DNA of 37,368 nucleotides from Oxalobacteraceae bacterium (GCA_900299005.1 OMID01000077.1:1-37368); one strand, 5' to 3'. Positions 11,179 through 24,893 are shown, counted from the stretch's first letter. The notes: a model not told the origin generated them from the letters alone. A program made the numbers and translations.

Positions 11179-11933
11179 GATGCCTTTCTGACTTCAATCA
11201 GCTGTGCACTGGTCCGGCCAAATCGCCGTTCGCGCTGCTGGTACGAGAGGATGGCCTGATCCAGCGATGCCGCATTGAAGTCAGGCCAATAGGTGTCGGT
11301 GAAATACAGTTCGGTGTAGGCCAGCTGCCAAAGTAAGAAGTTGGAGATGCGCTGCTCGCCTCCGGTGCGTATGAACAGATCCGGCTCCGGCGCATGCGCC
11401 ATGGCCAGATGGGGCGCAAGATCCTGCTCGGTGAATTCCGTGCTACCCGGACGCGTTGCTGCGGCCTTGTTCATGGCCTGTAACATATCCCAGCGTCCCC
11501 CATAGTTGGCGCAGATGGTCAGCGTCAATCGCTCATTGTCAGCGGTGCGCACCTCGGCATCCGCAATCTGCTGCTGCAAGACGGGATCAAAACGGCTCAG
11601 GTCGCCCACGATACGAAGCCGAACACCGTTGGCGTGCATTCGACTCACCTCGCGCTCCAGTGCAGTGGAGAATAGACGCATGAGCAGCGACACTTCCTCC
11701 GGGGGGCGACGCCAGTTCTCCGAGCTAAAGGCGAACAGCGTGAGGTAGGCCACACCGCGGGCAACGCAAGCCTTGACGATACCGCGCACTGCCTCGACTC
11801 CTTTGGCATGACCCGCAACACGCGGCAGGTAGCGCGTGGTCGCCCAGCGGCCATTCCCGTCCATGATGATGGCAACATGGGTCGGGACCAGCGAAGCCTC
11901 GGGTATGTCCTGCGTGGAGCTGGGTCGTGTCAT
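11175..11933 (-). CDS. uppS: Undecaprenyl diphosphate synthase
   Basis: UppS adds eight isopentenyl units to farnesyl-PP in cis, making the C55 carrier for peptidoglycan and O-antigen. The protein has 252 residues. The motif [13 protein letters not shown] holds the catalytic Asp25. [28 protein letters not shown] and [18 protein letters not shown] followed by YTELYF are all family landmarks. The first ATG at 11933 has no good Shine-Dalgarno, but nothing downstream fits better because homology starts about residue 18. It lies 50 nt after frr, across a small GC hairpin. Confidence 0.97.
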   Translation of the reverse strand: MTRPSSTQDIPEASLVPTHVAIIMDGNGRWATTRYLPRVAGHAKGVEAVRGIVKACVARGVAYLTLFAFSSENWRRPPEEVSLLMRLFSTALEREVSRMHANGVRLRIVGDLSRFDPVLQQQIADAEVRTADNERLTLTICANYGGRWDMLQAMNKAAATRPGSTEFTEQDLAPHLAMAHAPEPDLFIRTGGEQRISNFLLWQLAYTELYFTDTYWPDFNAASLDQAILSYQQRERRFGRTSAQLIEVRKAS

Positions 11934-11953
11934 GGGGATGCGAAGAAGAGGGG

Positions 11954-11974
11954 AAGAAACCCGGCCACGCCGGG
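11954..11974 (-). terminator. Possible weak intrinsic terminator after frr
   Basis: On the minus strand CCCGGC-GTG-GCCGGG (11974-11960) is followed by TTTCTT. The stem is only six pairs and the T-tract is short and interrupted, so it may attenuate rather than end transcription into uppS. Confidence 0.3.
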
Positions 11975-11983
11975 ACGGGTGGA

Positions 11984-12544
11984 TCAGACTGTCAGGATTT
12001 CTTTTTCTTTTTCTGCGACCAGCTTATCGACTTCGGCCACAAATTTGTCAGTGAGTTTTTGTACATCGTCTTGCGCCCGACGCTCGTCATCTTCCGAGAT
12101 GGTCTTGTCTTTCAACAGTTTTTTCAGCGCCTCGTTGGCGTCACGACGAATATTACGGACCGCAATTTTGCCGTCTTCGGCCTCGCTCTTGACGAGCTTG
12201 ACCATCTCCTTGCGGCGTTCTTCGTTCAGCGGTGGCGTGGGAACCCGAATGAGATCGCCCTGCGTCGCTGGGTTCAAACCCAGATCCGATTCGCGGATCG
12301 CCTTCTCGACTACGGCCAGCATCTTCTTCTCCCAGGGCTGCACGCCCAGCGTGCGCGCATCGAGCAGCGTCACGTTGGCGACTCCGGTGATCGGGGTCGG
12401 CGTGCCGTAGTAATCCACCTGGAGATGATCAAGCATGCCGGGATGGGCACGACCGGTGCGCACCTTGGCCAAATTGTTCTTAAGTGTTTCGATGGACTTC
12501 TGCATCTTCTGTTCGGTATTCTTCTTGACGTCAGCGACGGTCAT
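11984..12544 (-). CDS. frr: Ribosome recycling factor
   Basis: RRF works with EF-G to split the post-termination ribosome. The 186-residue protein matches the family length (185). Recognisable parts are the N-terminal helix [19 protein letters not shown], the [13 protein letters not shown] motif, the bent beta domain ([18 protein letters not shown]), and the C-terminal helices with [20 protein letters not shown] and ending [13 protein letters not shown]. The frame starts at ATG 12544 with GGAGAG about 5 nt upstream. It follows pyrH by 60 nt, the usual pyrH-frr pairing. Confidence 0.97.
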   Translation of the reverse strand: MTVADVKKNTEQKMQKSIETLKNNLAKVRTGRAHPGMLDHLQVDYYGTPTPITGVANVTLLDARTLGVQPWEKKMLAVVEKAIRESDLGLNPATQGDLIRVPTPPLNEERRKEMVKLVKSEAEDGKIAVRNIRRDANEALKKLLKDKTISEDDERRAQDDVQKLTDKFVAEVDKLVAEKEKEILTV

Positions 12545-12604
12545 GCTGCTCTCCTGTGATTCTGTATGGCGAGTGGTTTGCGAGGGATTTATCTTTGCGC
12601 GCGT

Positions 12605-13321
12605 TTATACATGAACGAGGGTGCCTTCATCCTCGCCCTGCACCGCGCGCTTGAGTGCGCCAGGCTTCGTGATCGAGAATACCCGGATCGGCAGCTTCTG
12701 GTCGCGGCACAGCGCAAAAGCTGTCGCATCCATCACTTGCAAATGCTTGGCAATGGCTTCATCGAAGGTGATCGTTGCATAGCGGGTGGCGGTAGCATCT
12801 TTTTTGGGATCAGCGCTGTAAACACCATCGACCTTGGTCGCCTTGAGCACGACCTCGGCACCAATCTCGGCTCCCCTCAATGCAGCAGCCGTATCAGTGG
12901 TGAAAAAAGGATTGCCCGTGCCTGCTGCAAAAACGACGATTTTTCCTTCTTCAAGATACTGCAGGGCCTTGGGACGCACATAGGGCTCGACGACTTGCTC
13001 GATACCGATCGCGGACATTACCCGCGCCGTCATTCCTGCCTGGCGCATTGCGTCGGCCAGCGCCAGAGAGTTCATCACCGTGGCCAGCATGCCCATGTAA
13101 TCTGCGGTCGCGCGATCCATCCCTTGGGCACCGGGAGCCACACCCCGAAAGATATTGCCACCACCGATGACGATGGCGACTTCGATACCCATCTTCGCCA
13201 CCTCCGATACGTCGGCCACCATGCGCTCGATCGTCGCTCGGTTAATGCCGTAGGCATCGTCGCCCATCAGGGCTTCGCCGGAGAGTTTCAAAAGGACGCG
13301 CTTGTAGGCCAGTACGGTCAT
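12605..13321 (-). CDS. pyrH: Uridylate kinase (UMP kinase)
   Basis: PyrH phosphorylates UMP to UDP; the bacterial enzyme is a hexamer of the amino-acid kinase fold, activated by GTP and inhibited by UTP. The 238-residue protein begins [18 protein letters not shown]. It contains [13 protein letters not shown] (phosphate binding), [13 protein letters not shown]-type segment ([18 protein letters not shown]) and [19 protein letters not shown] (nucleotide binding). Full length and conserved throughout. It has its own promoter candidate upstream and lies beyond the tsf terminator, so pyrH-frr is probably a separate transcript from rpsB-tsf. Confidence 0.97.
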   Translation of the reverse strand: MTVLAYKRVLLKLSGEALMGDDAYGINRATIERMVADVSEVAKMGIEVAIVIGGGNIFRGVAPGAQGMDRATADYMGMLATVMNSLALADAMRQAGMTARVMSAIGIEQVVEPYVRPKALQYLEEGKIVVFAAGTGNPFFTTDTAAALRGAEIGAEVVLKATKVDGVYSADPKKDATATRYATITFDEAIAKHLQVMDATAFALCRDQKLPIRVFSITKPGALKRAVQGEDEGTLVHV

Positions 13322-13376
13322 GGGCAGTGCTCCCTGGTGATGCGGTTTTCTTGTAAATCCCTCGGAAACAAGCTGT

Positions 13377-13405
13377 ATTTTAACGGCTGCTCACGCTTGT
13401 CTCCA
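13377..13405 (-). promoter_or_regulatory. Candidate sigma-70 promoter for pyrH
   Basis: Reading the minus strand, TGGAGA (13405-13400) is followed after 17 nt by TAAAAT (13382-13377). The -10 matches consensus at five of six bases and the -35 at four. It lies about 55 nt upstream of the pyrH ATG and downstream of the tsf terminator. Confidence 0.5.
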
Positions 13406-13422
13406 TGGCTGGATAACGCCTT

Positions 13423-13446
13423 AAAAAAACGGGCCTTTCGGCCCGT
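13423..13446 (-). terminator. Intrinsic terminator of rpsB-tsf
   Basis: On the minus strand ACGGGCC-GAAA-GGCCCGT is a seven-pair stem with a GNRA loop, followed by an unbroken T-run (plus-strand A 13423-13429). It begins 11 nt after the tsf stop codon and is a textbook rho-independent terminator. Confidence 0.92.
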
Positions 13447-13457
13447 TGTGTAGAAGA

Positions 13458-14338
13458 TCAGCCCTGCTTGGCGGCGGCCACCTGCGCCGCCACTTCTGCT
13501 GCAAAGTCATCCTGCTTCTTCTCGATGCCCTCGCCCACTACAAACATGGTGAAGGACTTCACGCTGGTGGCAGCTGCCTTGAGCATCTGCTGCACGGTCT
13601 GCTTGTCGTTTTTGACGAAGGCCTGATCGAACAATGAAACTTCCTTCAGATACTTCTGCACCGAACCTTCGACCATCTTTGCGGCGATATCGGCTGGTTT
13701 GCCCGACTCTTCAGCCTTGAGCTTGGCAACCGAACGCTCTTTCTCGATCAGGTCAGCGGGCACCTGGTCCGATGACAGGGCGACAGGTTTCATGGCCGCG
13801 ATGTGCATGGCGACGTCCTTGCCAACCTGCTCGTCGTTGCCATCGAAATCGACCATCACACCAATGCGGGTTCCATGCAGATACGAGGTCAGCTTGGCCG
13901 AGGTTTCGAAACGCTTGAGCGCCTGATCGACATGTTCTCGCCAATCTTGCCCACGAGCGCTGTGCGAATCTCTTCGACAGTCTTGCCATCCAGCGGCAAT
14001 GCGGACAGTGCCGCCACATCGGCCGGGTTCTTTTCGGCGACCAGCTTGGCGATGTCAGCGGAGAATTTCAGGAAGTCGTCATTCTTCGATACGAAATCGG
14101 TTTCGCAATTGACTTCAACCAGGGCACCAACGCCACCCGCGATGTGCGATGCAACTACGCCCTCGGCGGTGATTCGCGACGCCGCCTTGGATGCCTTGCT
14201 TCCGAGTTTGACCCGCAGAATCTCTTCTGCGCGGGCCATGTCGCCATCCGCCTCGGTCAGCGCCTTTTTGCACTCCATCATGGGTGCATCGGTCTTCGCA
14301 CGAAGCTCACCCACCATTGCTGCGGTAATTGCTGCCAT
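13458..14338 (-). CDS. tsf: Elongation factor Ts, interrupted by a one-base frameshift
   Basis: EF-Ts regenerates EF-Tu-GTP. The N-terminal part reads [20 protein letters not shown], with [13 protein letters not shown] and GENMSIRR, from 14338. The C-terminal part resumes in another frame with [20 protein letters not shown] and runs to the stop at 13458. Near 13917-13919 (plus strand CTTGAGCG) one base is missing compared with the CTTGAAGCG that would give Arg-Phe-Lys-Arg-Phe. Uncorrected, the first frame stops at 13889 after 149 residues. With one base restored the protein is about 293 residues, normal for the family. There is no slippery heptamer at the site, so a sequencing or assembly error is more likely than a programmed shift. 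Confidence 0.93.
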
Positions 14339-14460
14339 TCTTCTCTCCTAAACTGTAGATGACGATGCCGCCACCCGATATTCAAATCCCGAAAAAAAGG
14401 GGCGAACCACCGTTGCCCCAGTTTTTCCGCCCCGTTGCAACGGGGCTGACGTGGAAGCGA

Positions 14461-15207
14461 TCAGGCCTGATCAACCTCGACGAATTCATCGACACCCCCC
14501 TTGGCCGACTCGACGATCTCCTTGACGGAGTTCGAGCGACCTTCGAGGATCGCATCGGCCACGCCGCGCGCGTACAAGGTGATCGCCTTGGAGGAATCAT
14601 CATTGCCGGGGATGACGTAGGTCACGCCGTTGGGCGAATGGTTGGTATCGACCACGCCAATCACGGGAATGCCCAGTTTGGCAGCCTCGGTGATTGCGCC
14701 TTTGTGGTAACCCACGTCAATCACGAAAATTGCATCCGGTATGCCGTTCATCTCTTTGATGCCGCCGATTGCCTTTTGCAGCTTGTCCAGTTCGCGATGA
14801 AACATCAGACCTTCTTTTTTGGTCATTTTTTCAACCGAGCCGTCAGCCACCGCCGCTTCCATTTCTTTCAGACGCTTGATGGATGTCTTGATCGTCTTGA
14901 AATTGGTCAGCGTGCCACCTAACCAGCGCTGATCGACGAACGGAACACCGGCACGCTGAGCCTCGGCCGCGATGATGTCGCGGGCCTGACGCTTGGTGCC
15001 CACCATCAGGATGGTGCCGCGGTTGGCGGAAAGCTGGCGAATGTATTTGGTGGCTTCCTGGAACATGACCATGGTCTTTTCCAGGTTGACAATATGAATC
15101 TTGTTGCGATGACCGAAAATGTACTGGGCCATCTTGGGGTTCCAGAAGCGCGTCTGGTGGCCAAAATGGACACCGGCTTCGAGCATTTCACGCATGGTGA
15201 CTGACAT
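14461..15207 (-). CDS. rpsB: 30S ribosomal protein S2
   Basis: S2 joins the small subunit late and binds S1 to the ribosome. The protein has 248 residues from the ATG at 15207 ([20 protein letters not shown]). This start has GGAG 8 nt upstream and matches the family start; the open frame to 15366 is non-homologous leader. Conserved blocks include [20 protein letters not shown]-type sequence, [49 protein letters not shown] and [11 protein letters not shown]. The rpsB-tsf pair is separated by about 120 nt. The 5' leader holds a long hairpin that may mediate S2 feedback. Confidence 0.97.
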   Translation of the reverse strand: MSVTMREMLEAGVHFGHQTRFWNPKMAQYIFGHRNKIHIVNLEKTMVMFQEATKYIRQLSANRGTILMVGTKRQARDIIAAEAQRAGVPFVDQRWLGGTLTNFKTIKTSIKRLKEMEAAVADGSVEKMTKKEGLMFHRELDKLQKAIGGIKEMNGIPDAIFVIDVGYHKGAITEAAKLGIPVIGVVDTNHSPNGVTYVIPGNDDSSKAITLYARGVADAILEGRSNSVKEIVESAKGGVDEFVEVDQA

Positions 15208-15232
15208 GTAGAGCTCTCCAGGGTTGGTTCTG

Positions 15233-15291
15233 GAGCCTGCGCAGCGACCCCGCCAACGCATGGCAGCAGGCACCCTTGTACGCACAGGCTC
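15233..15291 (-). promoter_or_regulatory. Long hairpin in the rpsB mRNA leader, possible S2 autoregulatory site
   Basis: In the minus-strand transcript, GAGCCUGUGCG (plus 15291-15281) pairs with UGCGCAGGCUC (plus 15243-15233), giving 11 pairs counting two wobbles, closing a roughly 37-nt loop. It ends about 10 nt before the GGAG ribosome binding site of rpsB. rpsB leaders of gammaproteobacteria are known to be bound by S2 for feedback; that the same applies here is inference. Confidence 0.5.
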
Positions 15292-15372
15292 GCGATTTAC
15301 AAAAAAGATAAGCTTGACCAAAAAACCGCCGTGTTTGGCGAAAAGCCAGCACGCGCTCCCGGTCAACCCAAG

Positions 15373-15402
15373 ATTTTAACCGAATTCGCGCGTCTTTTAC
15401 AA
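15373..15402 (-). promoter_or_regulatory. Candidate sigma-70 promoter for rpsB-tsf
   Basis: On the minus strand TTGTAA (15402-15397), an 18-nt spacer and TAAAAT (15378-15373) form a plausible promoter; the -10 matches consensus at five of six positions. Predicted start near 15366 gives a leader of about 160 nt, long enough for the hairpin at 15233-15291. Confidence 0.5.
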
Positions 15403-15440
15403 ACCCGGCAAGCTGACCCGACCCCGGAGGCGCCCTCGAC

Positions 15441-15446
15441 TATAAT
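15441..15446 (+). promoter_or_regulatory. Consensus -10 box for map
   Basis: TATAAT lies 54 nt upstream of the map start codon. No convincing -35 hexamer is seen at 16-18 nt; a CTGACC at 15413 is too far. It shares the 292-nt divergent region with the rpsB promoter. Confidence 0.5.
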
Positions 15447-15499
15447 CAGAGTTTCGAGTCAGACTCGGCGCGAGCATCGCGCCTACCGAGATTTTTCAC

Positions 15500-16336
15500 A
15501 TGGGCTCCATCTCTATTAAAACCCCTGACGATATCGAGGGCATGCGCCTCGCTGGCCGGCTGGCAGCTGAAGTCCTTGATTTCGTCGCCCCTTATGTGAA
15601 GGCCGGCATCAGCACGGGCGAGCTTGACCGCCTTTGTCACGACTACATCGTTCAGGTCCAGCAATCGATACCGGCCCCCCTGAACTACTGCCCTCCGGGC
15701 TACACGCCCTACCCAAAATCCATTTGCACCTCGGTCAATGATGTCGTTTGCCATGGCATCCCCGGTGGCAAGGTGCTGAAAAACGGCGACGTCATCAATA
15801 TCGACATCACCGTCATCAAGGATGGCTACCATGGCGACACCAGCCGGATGTTCTTCGTCGGTGAACCCTCGATTCTTGCAAAACGACTCACCGACATCAC
15901 CTACGACTGCATGTGGCTGGGCATCTCCAAGATACGCCCGGGTGCTCATCTGGGCGATATCGGCCACGTGATACAACACCATGCTGAGAGCGCCGGGTTT
16001 TCGGTCGTGCGCGAGTTCTGCGGACATGGCATCGGCAAGGTATTCCACGAAGAGCCGCAGGTGCTGCATTACGGCCGTCCCGGCACGCTGGCGAAGCTGG
16101 AAGCCGGCATGATCTTCACTGTCGAGCCGATGATCAACGCGGGCCGTCGCGAGATCCGCGAAATGACTGACGGCTGGACGATCAAGACGCGTGACCGCAG
16201 CCTTTCCGCACAGTGGGAGCATACCGTGCTGGTCACCGAGACTGGCTTTGAAGTACTCACCGTCTCGCCGGGAATGCCGGCACCGCCCTCGTTTATCAGA
16301 GAGCACCATGCCGGCAGCATTGCGGCCCTCGCATAA
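15500..16336 (+). CDS. map: Methionine aminopeptidase, type I
   Basis: MAP removes the initiator Met from nascent proteins after deformylation. The 278-residue protein is slightly longer than E. coli MAP (264) through a C-terminal extension ([19 protein letters not shown]). The five metal ligands are Asp102 and Asp113 ([15 protein letters not shown]), His176 ([13 protein letters not shown]), Glu209 ([10 protein letters not shown]) and Glu240 ([14 protein letters not shown]). The substrate His is near residue 85 ([10 protein letters not shown]). It sits divergent from rpsB, as in many proteobacteria. Its last 29 nt overlap the glnD start. Confidence 0.97.
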   Translation: MGSISIKTPDDIEGMRLAGRLAAEVLDFVAPYVKAGISTGELDRLCHDYIVQVQQSIPAPLNYCPPGYTPYPKSICTSVNDVVCHGIPGGKVLKNGDVINIDITVIKDGYHGDTSRMFFVGEPSILAKRLTDITYDCMWLGISKIRPGAHLGDIGHVIQHHAESAGFSVVREFCGHGIGKVFHEEPQVLHYGRPGTLAKLEAGMIFTVEPMINAGRREIREMTDGWTIKTRDRSLSAQWEHTVLVTETGFEVLTVSPGMPAPPSFIREHHAGSIAALA

Positions 16337-18890
16337 TCCAGTTTCGCTCGCCGGTACCCTGCGCGAGCAGCTGCGCGAAGGCCGGCGTTCCATCATCACC
16401 GACTACCAGCAAGACCGCCGGCCTGAGCGGCTGCTCAAGCGCTTGCGGCAGCTGACCGATCAGGTGATGACCGTGGCCTGGAAAAACTTCGACATGCCCT
16501 CCGATACTGCGCTGGTGGCCGTCGGTGGCTACGGTCGGGGAGAGTTGTTCCCGCACTCCGATGTCGACTTGTTGATTCTGCTGCCCGCAGCGCCCGGGAG
16601 CGAGTTGCGCGCCAAGCTTGAAGCATTGGTGCAATTGCTCTGGGACCTCGGTCTTGAGATCGGGCACAGCATACGCACCATCGACGAATGCCTGACCGAA
16701 TCTGCCGCAGACATCACGGTACAGACCAGCCTTCTTGAAGCCAGACTGATTTGTGGTAACCGCAGACAGTTTGACAGGTTGCGCCACCGCTCTACAGAGG
16801 CGATGGATGCACGGGCGTTTTTTCAGGCCAAGGTACTCGAGTTGCGCCAGCGGCATGTGAAGTACGAAAACACGCCTTACAGCTTGGAGCCAAATTGCAA
16901 GGAAAGTCCGGGCGGGCTGCGCGACCTTCAAGTGATTCTGTGGGTGGCCAAGGCAGCAGGATTGGGCAACTCGTGGCGCGAACTGGCAGCGAACGACATG
17001 ATCACGCCAACCGAAGCACGCCAGCTCGCCGAGAAGGAACGCGCCTTCAAGGACATACGCATACGTCTGCACCTTCACACCAATCGGCGCGAAGACCGAC
17101 TGGTTTTCGACGTGCAAAATCCGGTCGCCGAGACTTTCGGTTTCCAGACCACCGAGGCACGGCGCGCCAGCGAAGTACTCATGCAGCGCTACTACTGGGC
17201 CGCGAAGGCAGTCACGCAGCTCAACACCATTCTGCTGCAAAACATCGAAGCACGCCTCTTCCCGCAGCCCAGCGTGTCGCGCCCGGTGAATGAGCGGTTC
17301 AATGAGGTCAATGGCATGATCGACATTGCCCATGACCAGGTGTTCGAGGAAACGCCGTCGGCCATTCTGGAGATTTTTCTGCTGCTCGAGCAGCATGGAG
17401 AATTAAAAGGCATGACAGCCCGCACCCAGAGGGCGCTATGGCATGCACGTTTTGGCATCGATGCCAGCTTCCGCCGCAACCCCAACAATCGCGACCTGTT
17501 CCTGCAGATACTCAAAGCGCCGAAGGGCATCACGCATGCGTTGCGGAACATGAACCAGCTCTCGATACTGGGGCGCTATTTACCTGCGTTCCGTCGCATC
17601 ATCGGACAGATGCAGCATGATCTGTTTCATGTGTATACCGTCGATCAGCACATCCTGATGGTGCTGCGTAATGTGCGCCGTTTTGCGATACCTGAGCATG
17701 CTCATGAGTATCCGTTCTGCAGCCAGCTGATGGCTAATTTCCCTCAGCCCTGGCTCATCTGCATCGCTGCCCTCTTCCACGACATCGCCAAAGGACGAGG
17801 TGGCGACCATTCCGAACTTGGCAAGCAAGATGCCCGCCGCTTCTGTCGCGATCATGGACTCTCCAAGGAAGATACCGACCTCATCGTATTCCTTGTCGAA
17901 CATCATTTGCAGATGTCGCATGTGGCTCAAAAGCAGGATCTGTCCGACCCGGATGTGATTCGTGCTTTCGTCAAAGTGGTGAAAGATGAGCGCAGGCTGA
18001 CAGCGCTGTACCTGCTGACGGTGGCCGACATACGCGGCACCAGTCCCAAGGTCTGGAATACATGGAAGGGCAAGCTGCTGGAGGATTTGTACCGGATGAG
18101 TCTGCGGGTGCTGGGCGGCGAAACCCCCTCGCCCGATCGCGAGCTGCAGAAGCGACAGCAGGAAGCCATCGCCAGTCTGCGGCTTCATGGTCTGCCAGCC
18201 GATGCCCATGAGGCATTGTGGAAAACACTGGATGTCGGTTATTTCCTGCGTCACGACACGTCTGAGATTGCATGGCAAACGCGTGTGTTGTGCGACCATG
18301 TATCCAGTGATCAGCCGGTCGTTCGCTGCCGACTTGGTCCGGTCGGAGAAGGCCTTCAGGTGGTGGTGTACTTGCGCGACCGGCTTGATCTTTTTGCCCG
18401 CATCTGCAGTTATTTCGATCGAAAAAATTTCAGCATTCTCGATGCCAAGGTGCAGACAACCCATACGGGCTACGCGCTGGACACCTTTCTTGTGAGCGAA
18501 CCCACCTTCGCCGATAATTATCGCGAGCTGATCACGCTAATAGAACACGAACTAAAACTATGGCTGGCATCAGATGATGCATTGCCACCCCCTGCCAAAG
18601 CCCGGCTGTCGCGGCTATCGCGCACCTTCCCGATCACGCCCACCGTGCATCTGCAACCGGATGAGCGTGGAAATTACCATTTGCTGTCGGTATCGGCCAG
18701 CGATCGAACCGGACTGCTTTATTCGATCGCCAGCGTGCTCGTACGCTACAAGGTGAACCTGCACACGGCGAAGATCACCACACTGGGTGAACGTGTCGAG
18801 GATGTATTTCTGGTCGATGGTGCCGTGCTCTCCCACGCACGCAGTCAGATTGCGCTTGAGTCCGATCTGCTGGATGCATTGCGCGTCTGA
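16308..18890 (+). CDS. glnD: Bifunctional PII uridylyltransferase/uridylyl-removing enzyme
   Basis: GlnD senses glutamine and adds or removes UMP on PII proteins, setting nitrogen control. The 860-residue protein has the family order. A nucleotidyltransferase domain has [19 protein letters not shown] (residues 73-91, catalytic Asp85 and Asp87). An HD hydrolase domain has [16 protein letters not shown] (His491, Asp492) and [15 protein letters not shown]. Two C-terminal ACT domains bind glutamine ([37 protein letters not shown]). The ATG at 16308 is preceded by GAGAG. Starting at 16191 would overlap map heavily with unrelated sequence. Confidence 0.97.
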   Translation: MPAALRPSHNPVSLAGTLREQLREGRRSIITDYQQDRRPERLLKRLRQLTDQVMTVAWKNFDMPSDTALVAVGGYGRGELFPHSDVDLLILLPAAPGSELRAKLEALVQLLWDLGLEIGHSIRTIDECLTESAADITVQTSLLEARLICGNRRQFDRLRHRSTEAMDARAFFQAKVLELRQRHVKYENTPYSLEPNCKESPGGLRDLQVILWVAKAAGLGNSWRELAANDMITPTEARQLAEKERAFKDIRIRLHLHTNRREDRLVFDVQNPVAETFGFQTTEARRASEVLMQRYYWAAKAVTQLNTILLQNIEARLFPQPSVSRPVNERFNEVNGMIDIAHDQVFEETPSAILEIFLLLEQHGELKGMTARTQRALWHARFGIDASFRRNPNNRDLFLQILKAPKGITHALRNMNQLSILGRYLPAFRRIIGQMQHDLFHVYTVDQHILMVLRNVRRFAIPEHAHEYPFCSQLMANFPQPWLICIAALFHDIAKGRGGDHSELGKQDARRFCRDHGLSKEDTDLIVFLVEHHLQMSHVAQKQDLSDPDVIRAFVKVVKDERRLTALYLLTVADIRGTSPKVWNTWKGKLLEDLYRMSLRVLGGETPSPDRELQKRQQEAIASLRLHGLPADAHEALWKTLDVGYFLRHDTSEIAWQTRVLCDHVSSDQPVVRCRLGPVGEGLQVVVYLRDRLDLFARICSYFDRKNFSILDAKVQTTHTGYALDTFLVSEPTFADNYRELITLIEHELKLWLASDDALPPPAKARLSRLSRTFPITPTVHLQPDERGNYHLLSVSASDRTGLLYSIASVLVRYKVNLHTAKITTLGERVEDVFLVDGAVLSHARSQIALESDLLDALRV

Positions 18891-18921
18891 TGTGCAGCTG
18901 ATGTACTTCTGATTCATCTCC

Positions 18922-19668
18922 ATGAGTGAACCGATCCGTCTTTCCAAGCGCATGTCCGAGCTTGGTCTGTGCTCGCGCCGCGAAGCAGATGAATGGATCG
19001 CCAAAGGCTGGGTGCGCGTTGATGGCCAGGTAATCTCCGAGCTGGGCTCCAAGGTGTTACCTCACCAAAAAATCACCGTCGAGCAGCAGGCCCGGGCACA
19101 GCAGGCACGCAAGGTGACGGTGCTAATTAACAAGCCCATGGGTGTCGTCAGTGGACAAGCAGAAGACGGTTACAAACCGGCAGTGACGCTGGTACGCCCC
19201 GAGAACCGTTGGTCGCTGGATAGCTCGCCCCTGCAGTTTTCGCCCATACAACTCAAGAGTCTGGTACCAGCGGGTCGACTGGACATCGATTCGGTCGGCT
19301 TGCTGATACTTACTCAAGACGGCCGAATTGCGAGGCAGCTTATTGGCGAAGATAGCGACATCGAAAAAGAGTATCTGGTGCGGGTGCGGTACACCAAACC
19401 GGGACGATTGCCCGATCAGGATCTCAAGCGCTTAAATCACGGTTTATCGCTTGATGGCCACGCGCTGCGACCGGCCAACGTGTACTGGCAAAATGATGAT
19501 CAACTATGCTTCGTGCTACGCGAGGGAAAAAAACGGCAGATACGACGCATGTGCGAACTGGTTGGATTGAAAGTGCTTGGTTTGAAGCGCGTTCGCATTG
19601 GTCGGGTGAAGCTCGGCAAGCTACCTACCGGTCAATGGCGCTACCTGGCTGATGACGAGCAGTTCTGA
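18922..19668 (+). CDS. rluF: RluF-type 23S rRNA pseudouridine synthase
   Basis: This enzyme isomerises uridine to pseudouridine in rRNA. The 248-residue protein has an N-terminal S4 RNA-binding domain ([20 protein letters not shown]) and the RsuA/RluB/E/F-type catalytic domain. The catalytic Asp121 lies in [19 protein letters not shown]. The C-terminal [16 protein letters not shown] and [19 protein letters not shown] look most like RluF (target U2604 in E. coli) rather than RluB, but the target is inferred. An insertion relative to E. coli lies between residues 85 and 112 ([20 protein letters not shown]). It starts 31 nt after glnD on the same strand. Confidence 0.85.
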   Translation: MSEPIRLSKRMSELGLCSRREADEWIAKGWVRVDGQVISELGSKVLPHQKITVEQQARAQQARKVTVLINKPMGVVSGQAEDGYKPAVTLVRPENRWSLDSSPLQFSPIQLKSLVPAGRLDIDSVGLLILTQDGRIARQLIGEDSDIEKEYLVRVRYTKPGRLPDQDLKRLNHGLSLDGHALRPANVYWQNDDQLCFVLREGKKRQIRRMCELVGLKVLGLKRVRIGRVKLGKLPTGQWRYLADDEQF

Positions 19669-19815
19669 CTAGCCCACACGCATTGATCACCCGTTTCATG
19701 AGGTGGATAACAAGGTGGCAGCATCAGACGCGGTCCAACGCGAGGCAAGCGACCGTCACCGCCGTCACACAGCAATGCTGGCTCACCATCACATGGGGCT
19801 TGCTTTAGCGTGTCC
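19669..19815. other. Convergent intergenic region without visible terminator
   Basis: The rluF and def genes converge here over 147 nt. I see no GC hairpin with a T-tract on either strand and no ORF with a ribosome binding site. Confidence 0.5.
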
Positions 19816-20352
19816 CTAATCTTCCGCACCCGCATCCATGCCGGGGAATAGCACGTCGGTGTATCCAAATCGACTGAAATCTTTGATGCGCATCGGATAG
19901 AGCACACCGATCAAGTGATCGCATTCATGCTGCACCACACGCGCATGGAATCCCTCCACCTCACGATCAATAGGCTGGCCGTATGGGTCAAGCCCCGAAT
20001 AGCGCATTCGTGTGTAACGCGGCACCACGCCTCGCAGGCCGGGCACCGACAGACAACCCTCCCAGCCATCCTCCATCTCGTCAGCCAGCGGGGTCAGCAC
20101 CGGGTTGAGCAAGACGGTCTCGGGCACGGGTGGCGCCTCCGGATAGCGGCTATTGCTGCCAAAACCAAAGATCACCAGTTGCAGGTTCACGCCGATCTGA
20201 GGCGCTGCCAATCCCGCGCCGTTGGCGGCGTGCATGGTGTCGAACATGTCCGCGATGAGCACGTGAAGCTCGGGCGTGTTGAATGCGGTGATCAGCTCTG
20301 CCTGGCGCAATAGACGCGGGTCACCCATTTTGATTATCTCGCGCACAGGCAT
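19816..20352 (-). CDS. def: Peptide deformylase
   Basis: Def removes the formyl group from N-terminal fMet. The 178-residue protein carries all three motifs: [10 protein letters not shown] (Gln52), EGCLSVPG (Cys100, metal ligand) and QHECDHLIG (His142, Glu143, His146). The ATG at 20352 has AGGAG 7 nt upstream; the open frame extends to 20517, but that part is a shadow of galU. def is more often beside fmt; here it follows galU by 13 nt at the end of the zipA-ligA-galU-def run. It may therefore be a second deformylase copy, which cannot be decided from this window. Confidence 0.95.
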   Translation of the reverse strand: MPVREIIKMGDPRLLRQAELITAFNTPELHVLIADMFDTMHAANGAGLAAPQIGVNLQLVIFGFGSNSRYPEAPPVPETVLLNPVLTPLADEMEDGWEGCLSVPGLRGVVPRYTRMRYSGLDPYGQPIDREVEGFHARVVQHECDHLIGVLYPMRIKDFSRFGYTDVLFPGMDAGAED

Positions 20353-20365
20353 CGTGACTCTCCTG

Positions 20366-24410
<4,045 letters not shown>

Positions 24411-24640
24411 TGCGGGTTCTCCGACGTTCGTTCAAAAAATTCGATCAAGGCGCCGGGCTTTACCGGAACTACACCGCCAGTCGACATTGTAAGAGATGGA
24501 CATTGCTTGATCGCCGGACTTTCTGCCATCAGCGACCCAAGCGCGCGACGATTGCCCAATCGCATTGTTGATAGATGTCAAAATCGTGAGATTTTATTGT
24601 CACTAAGATAACAGCACGTTCACTGCCTGGGAGGCGATCT
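24411..24640. other. Divergent intergenic region between zipA and a small plus-strand ORF
   Basis: This 230-nt stretch must hold the zipA promoter and that of the small ORF. On the minus strand TACAAT (24491-24486) is a fair -10 without a good -35. On the plus strand an AT-rich patch around 24562-24610 contains TTGATA followed 17 nt later by ATTTTA. Neither is strong. Confidence 0.3.
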
Positions 24641-24856
24641 GTGCATGACACTACCGATATGAAACTGCAGGCTCTGACCATGCTGTCGCTCAAGCCCTTG
24701 CTGGGTCGTTTGCGCCGGTGGTGGCTCGGGCGGATAGAAGAACATTACCTGATGTGTGCAGCGGTCGAACACGCGCGTGCTCGCGAAGCCGAAGAGAACG
24801 AGGCGTATTACCAAAAGCGCGCCGCCCTGATCCGGTCGTCACTGCAGTGGGATTGA
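24641..24856 (+). CDS. Small hypothetical basic protein (71 aa) between smc and zipA
   Basis: I do not recognise a family. The GTG at 24641 has an excellent ribosome binding site, GGGAGG at 24629-24634 with a 6-nt spacer, which is the main reason to take the ORF seriously; an ATG in another frame lies 3 nt further on. The product has a hydrophobic/basic middle (KPLLGRLRRWWLGRIEEHYL) and a charged helical end (AREAEENEAYYQKRAAL). It has no signal peptide or clear membrane span and may bind a membrane surface or nucleic acid; that is speculation. It runs opposite to both smc and zipA, genes normally adjacent in betaproteobacteria. Confidence 0.6.
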   Translation: MHDTTDMKLQALTMLSLKPLLGRLRRWWLGRIEEHYLMCAAVEHARAREAEENEAYYQKRAALIRSSLQWD

Positions 24857-24865
24857 GCCGCCCGG

Positions 24866-24893
24866 GCCGCATCGGGGCTTTTGCCCCCACGCG
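24866..24893. terminator. GC hairpin between convergent small ORF and smc ends
   Basis: GGGGC-TTTT-GCCCC forms a five-pair core, extended by CCGC/GCGG after two mismatches. It sits between the stop of the small ORF and the smc stop, so it could slow transcription from both sides. No T-tract follows on either strand, so termination is uncertain. Confidence 0.35.

Noticed and set aside
13458-13859. Separate 133-aa gene downstream of a short tsf
   Set aside because: It is the C-terminal part of EF-Ts in the shifted frame, not an independent gene.
13889-13925. Programmed ribosomal frameshift in tsf
   Set aside because: No slippery heptamer at the required place (the codons are AGG CGC TCA) and no precedent in this family; sequence error preferred.
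15446-16399. 317-codon ORF antisense to map, and a similar one at 16296-17396 in glnD
   Set aside because: Both mirror well-supported genes on the plus strand.
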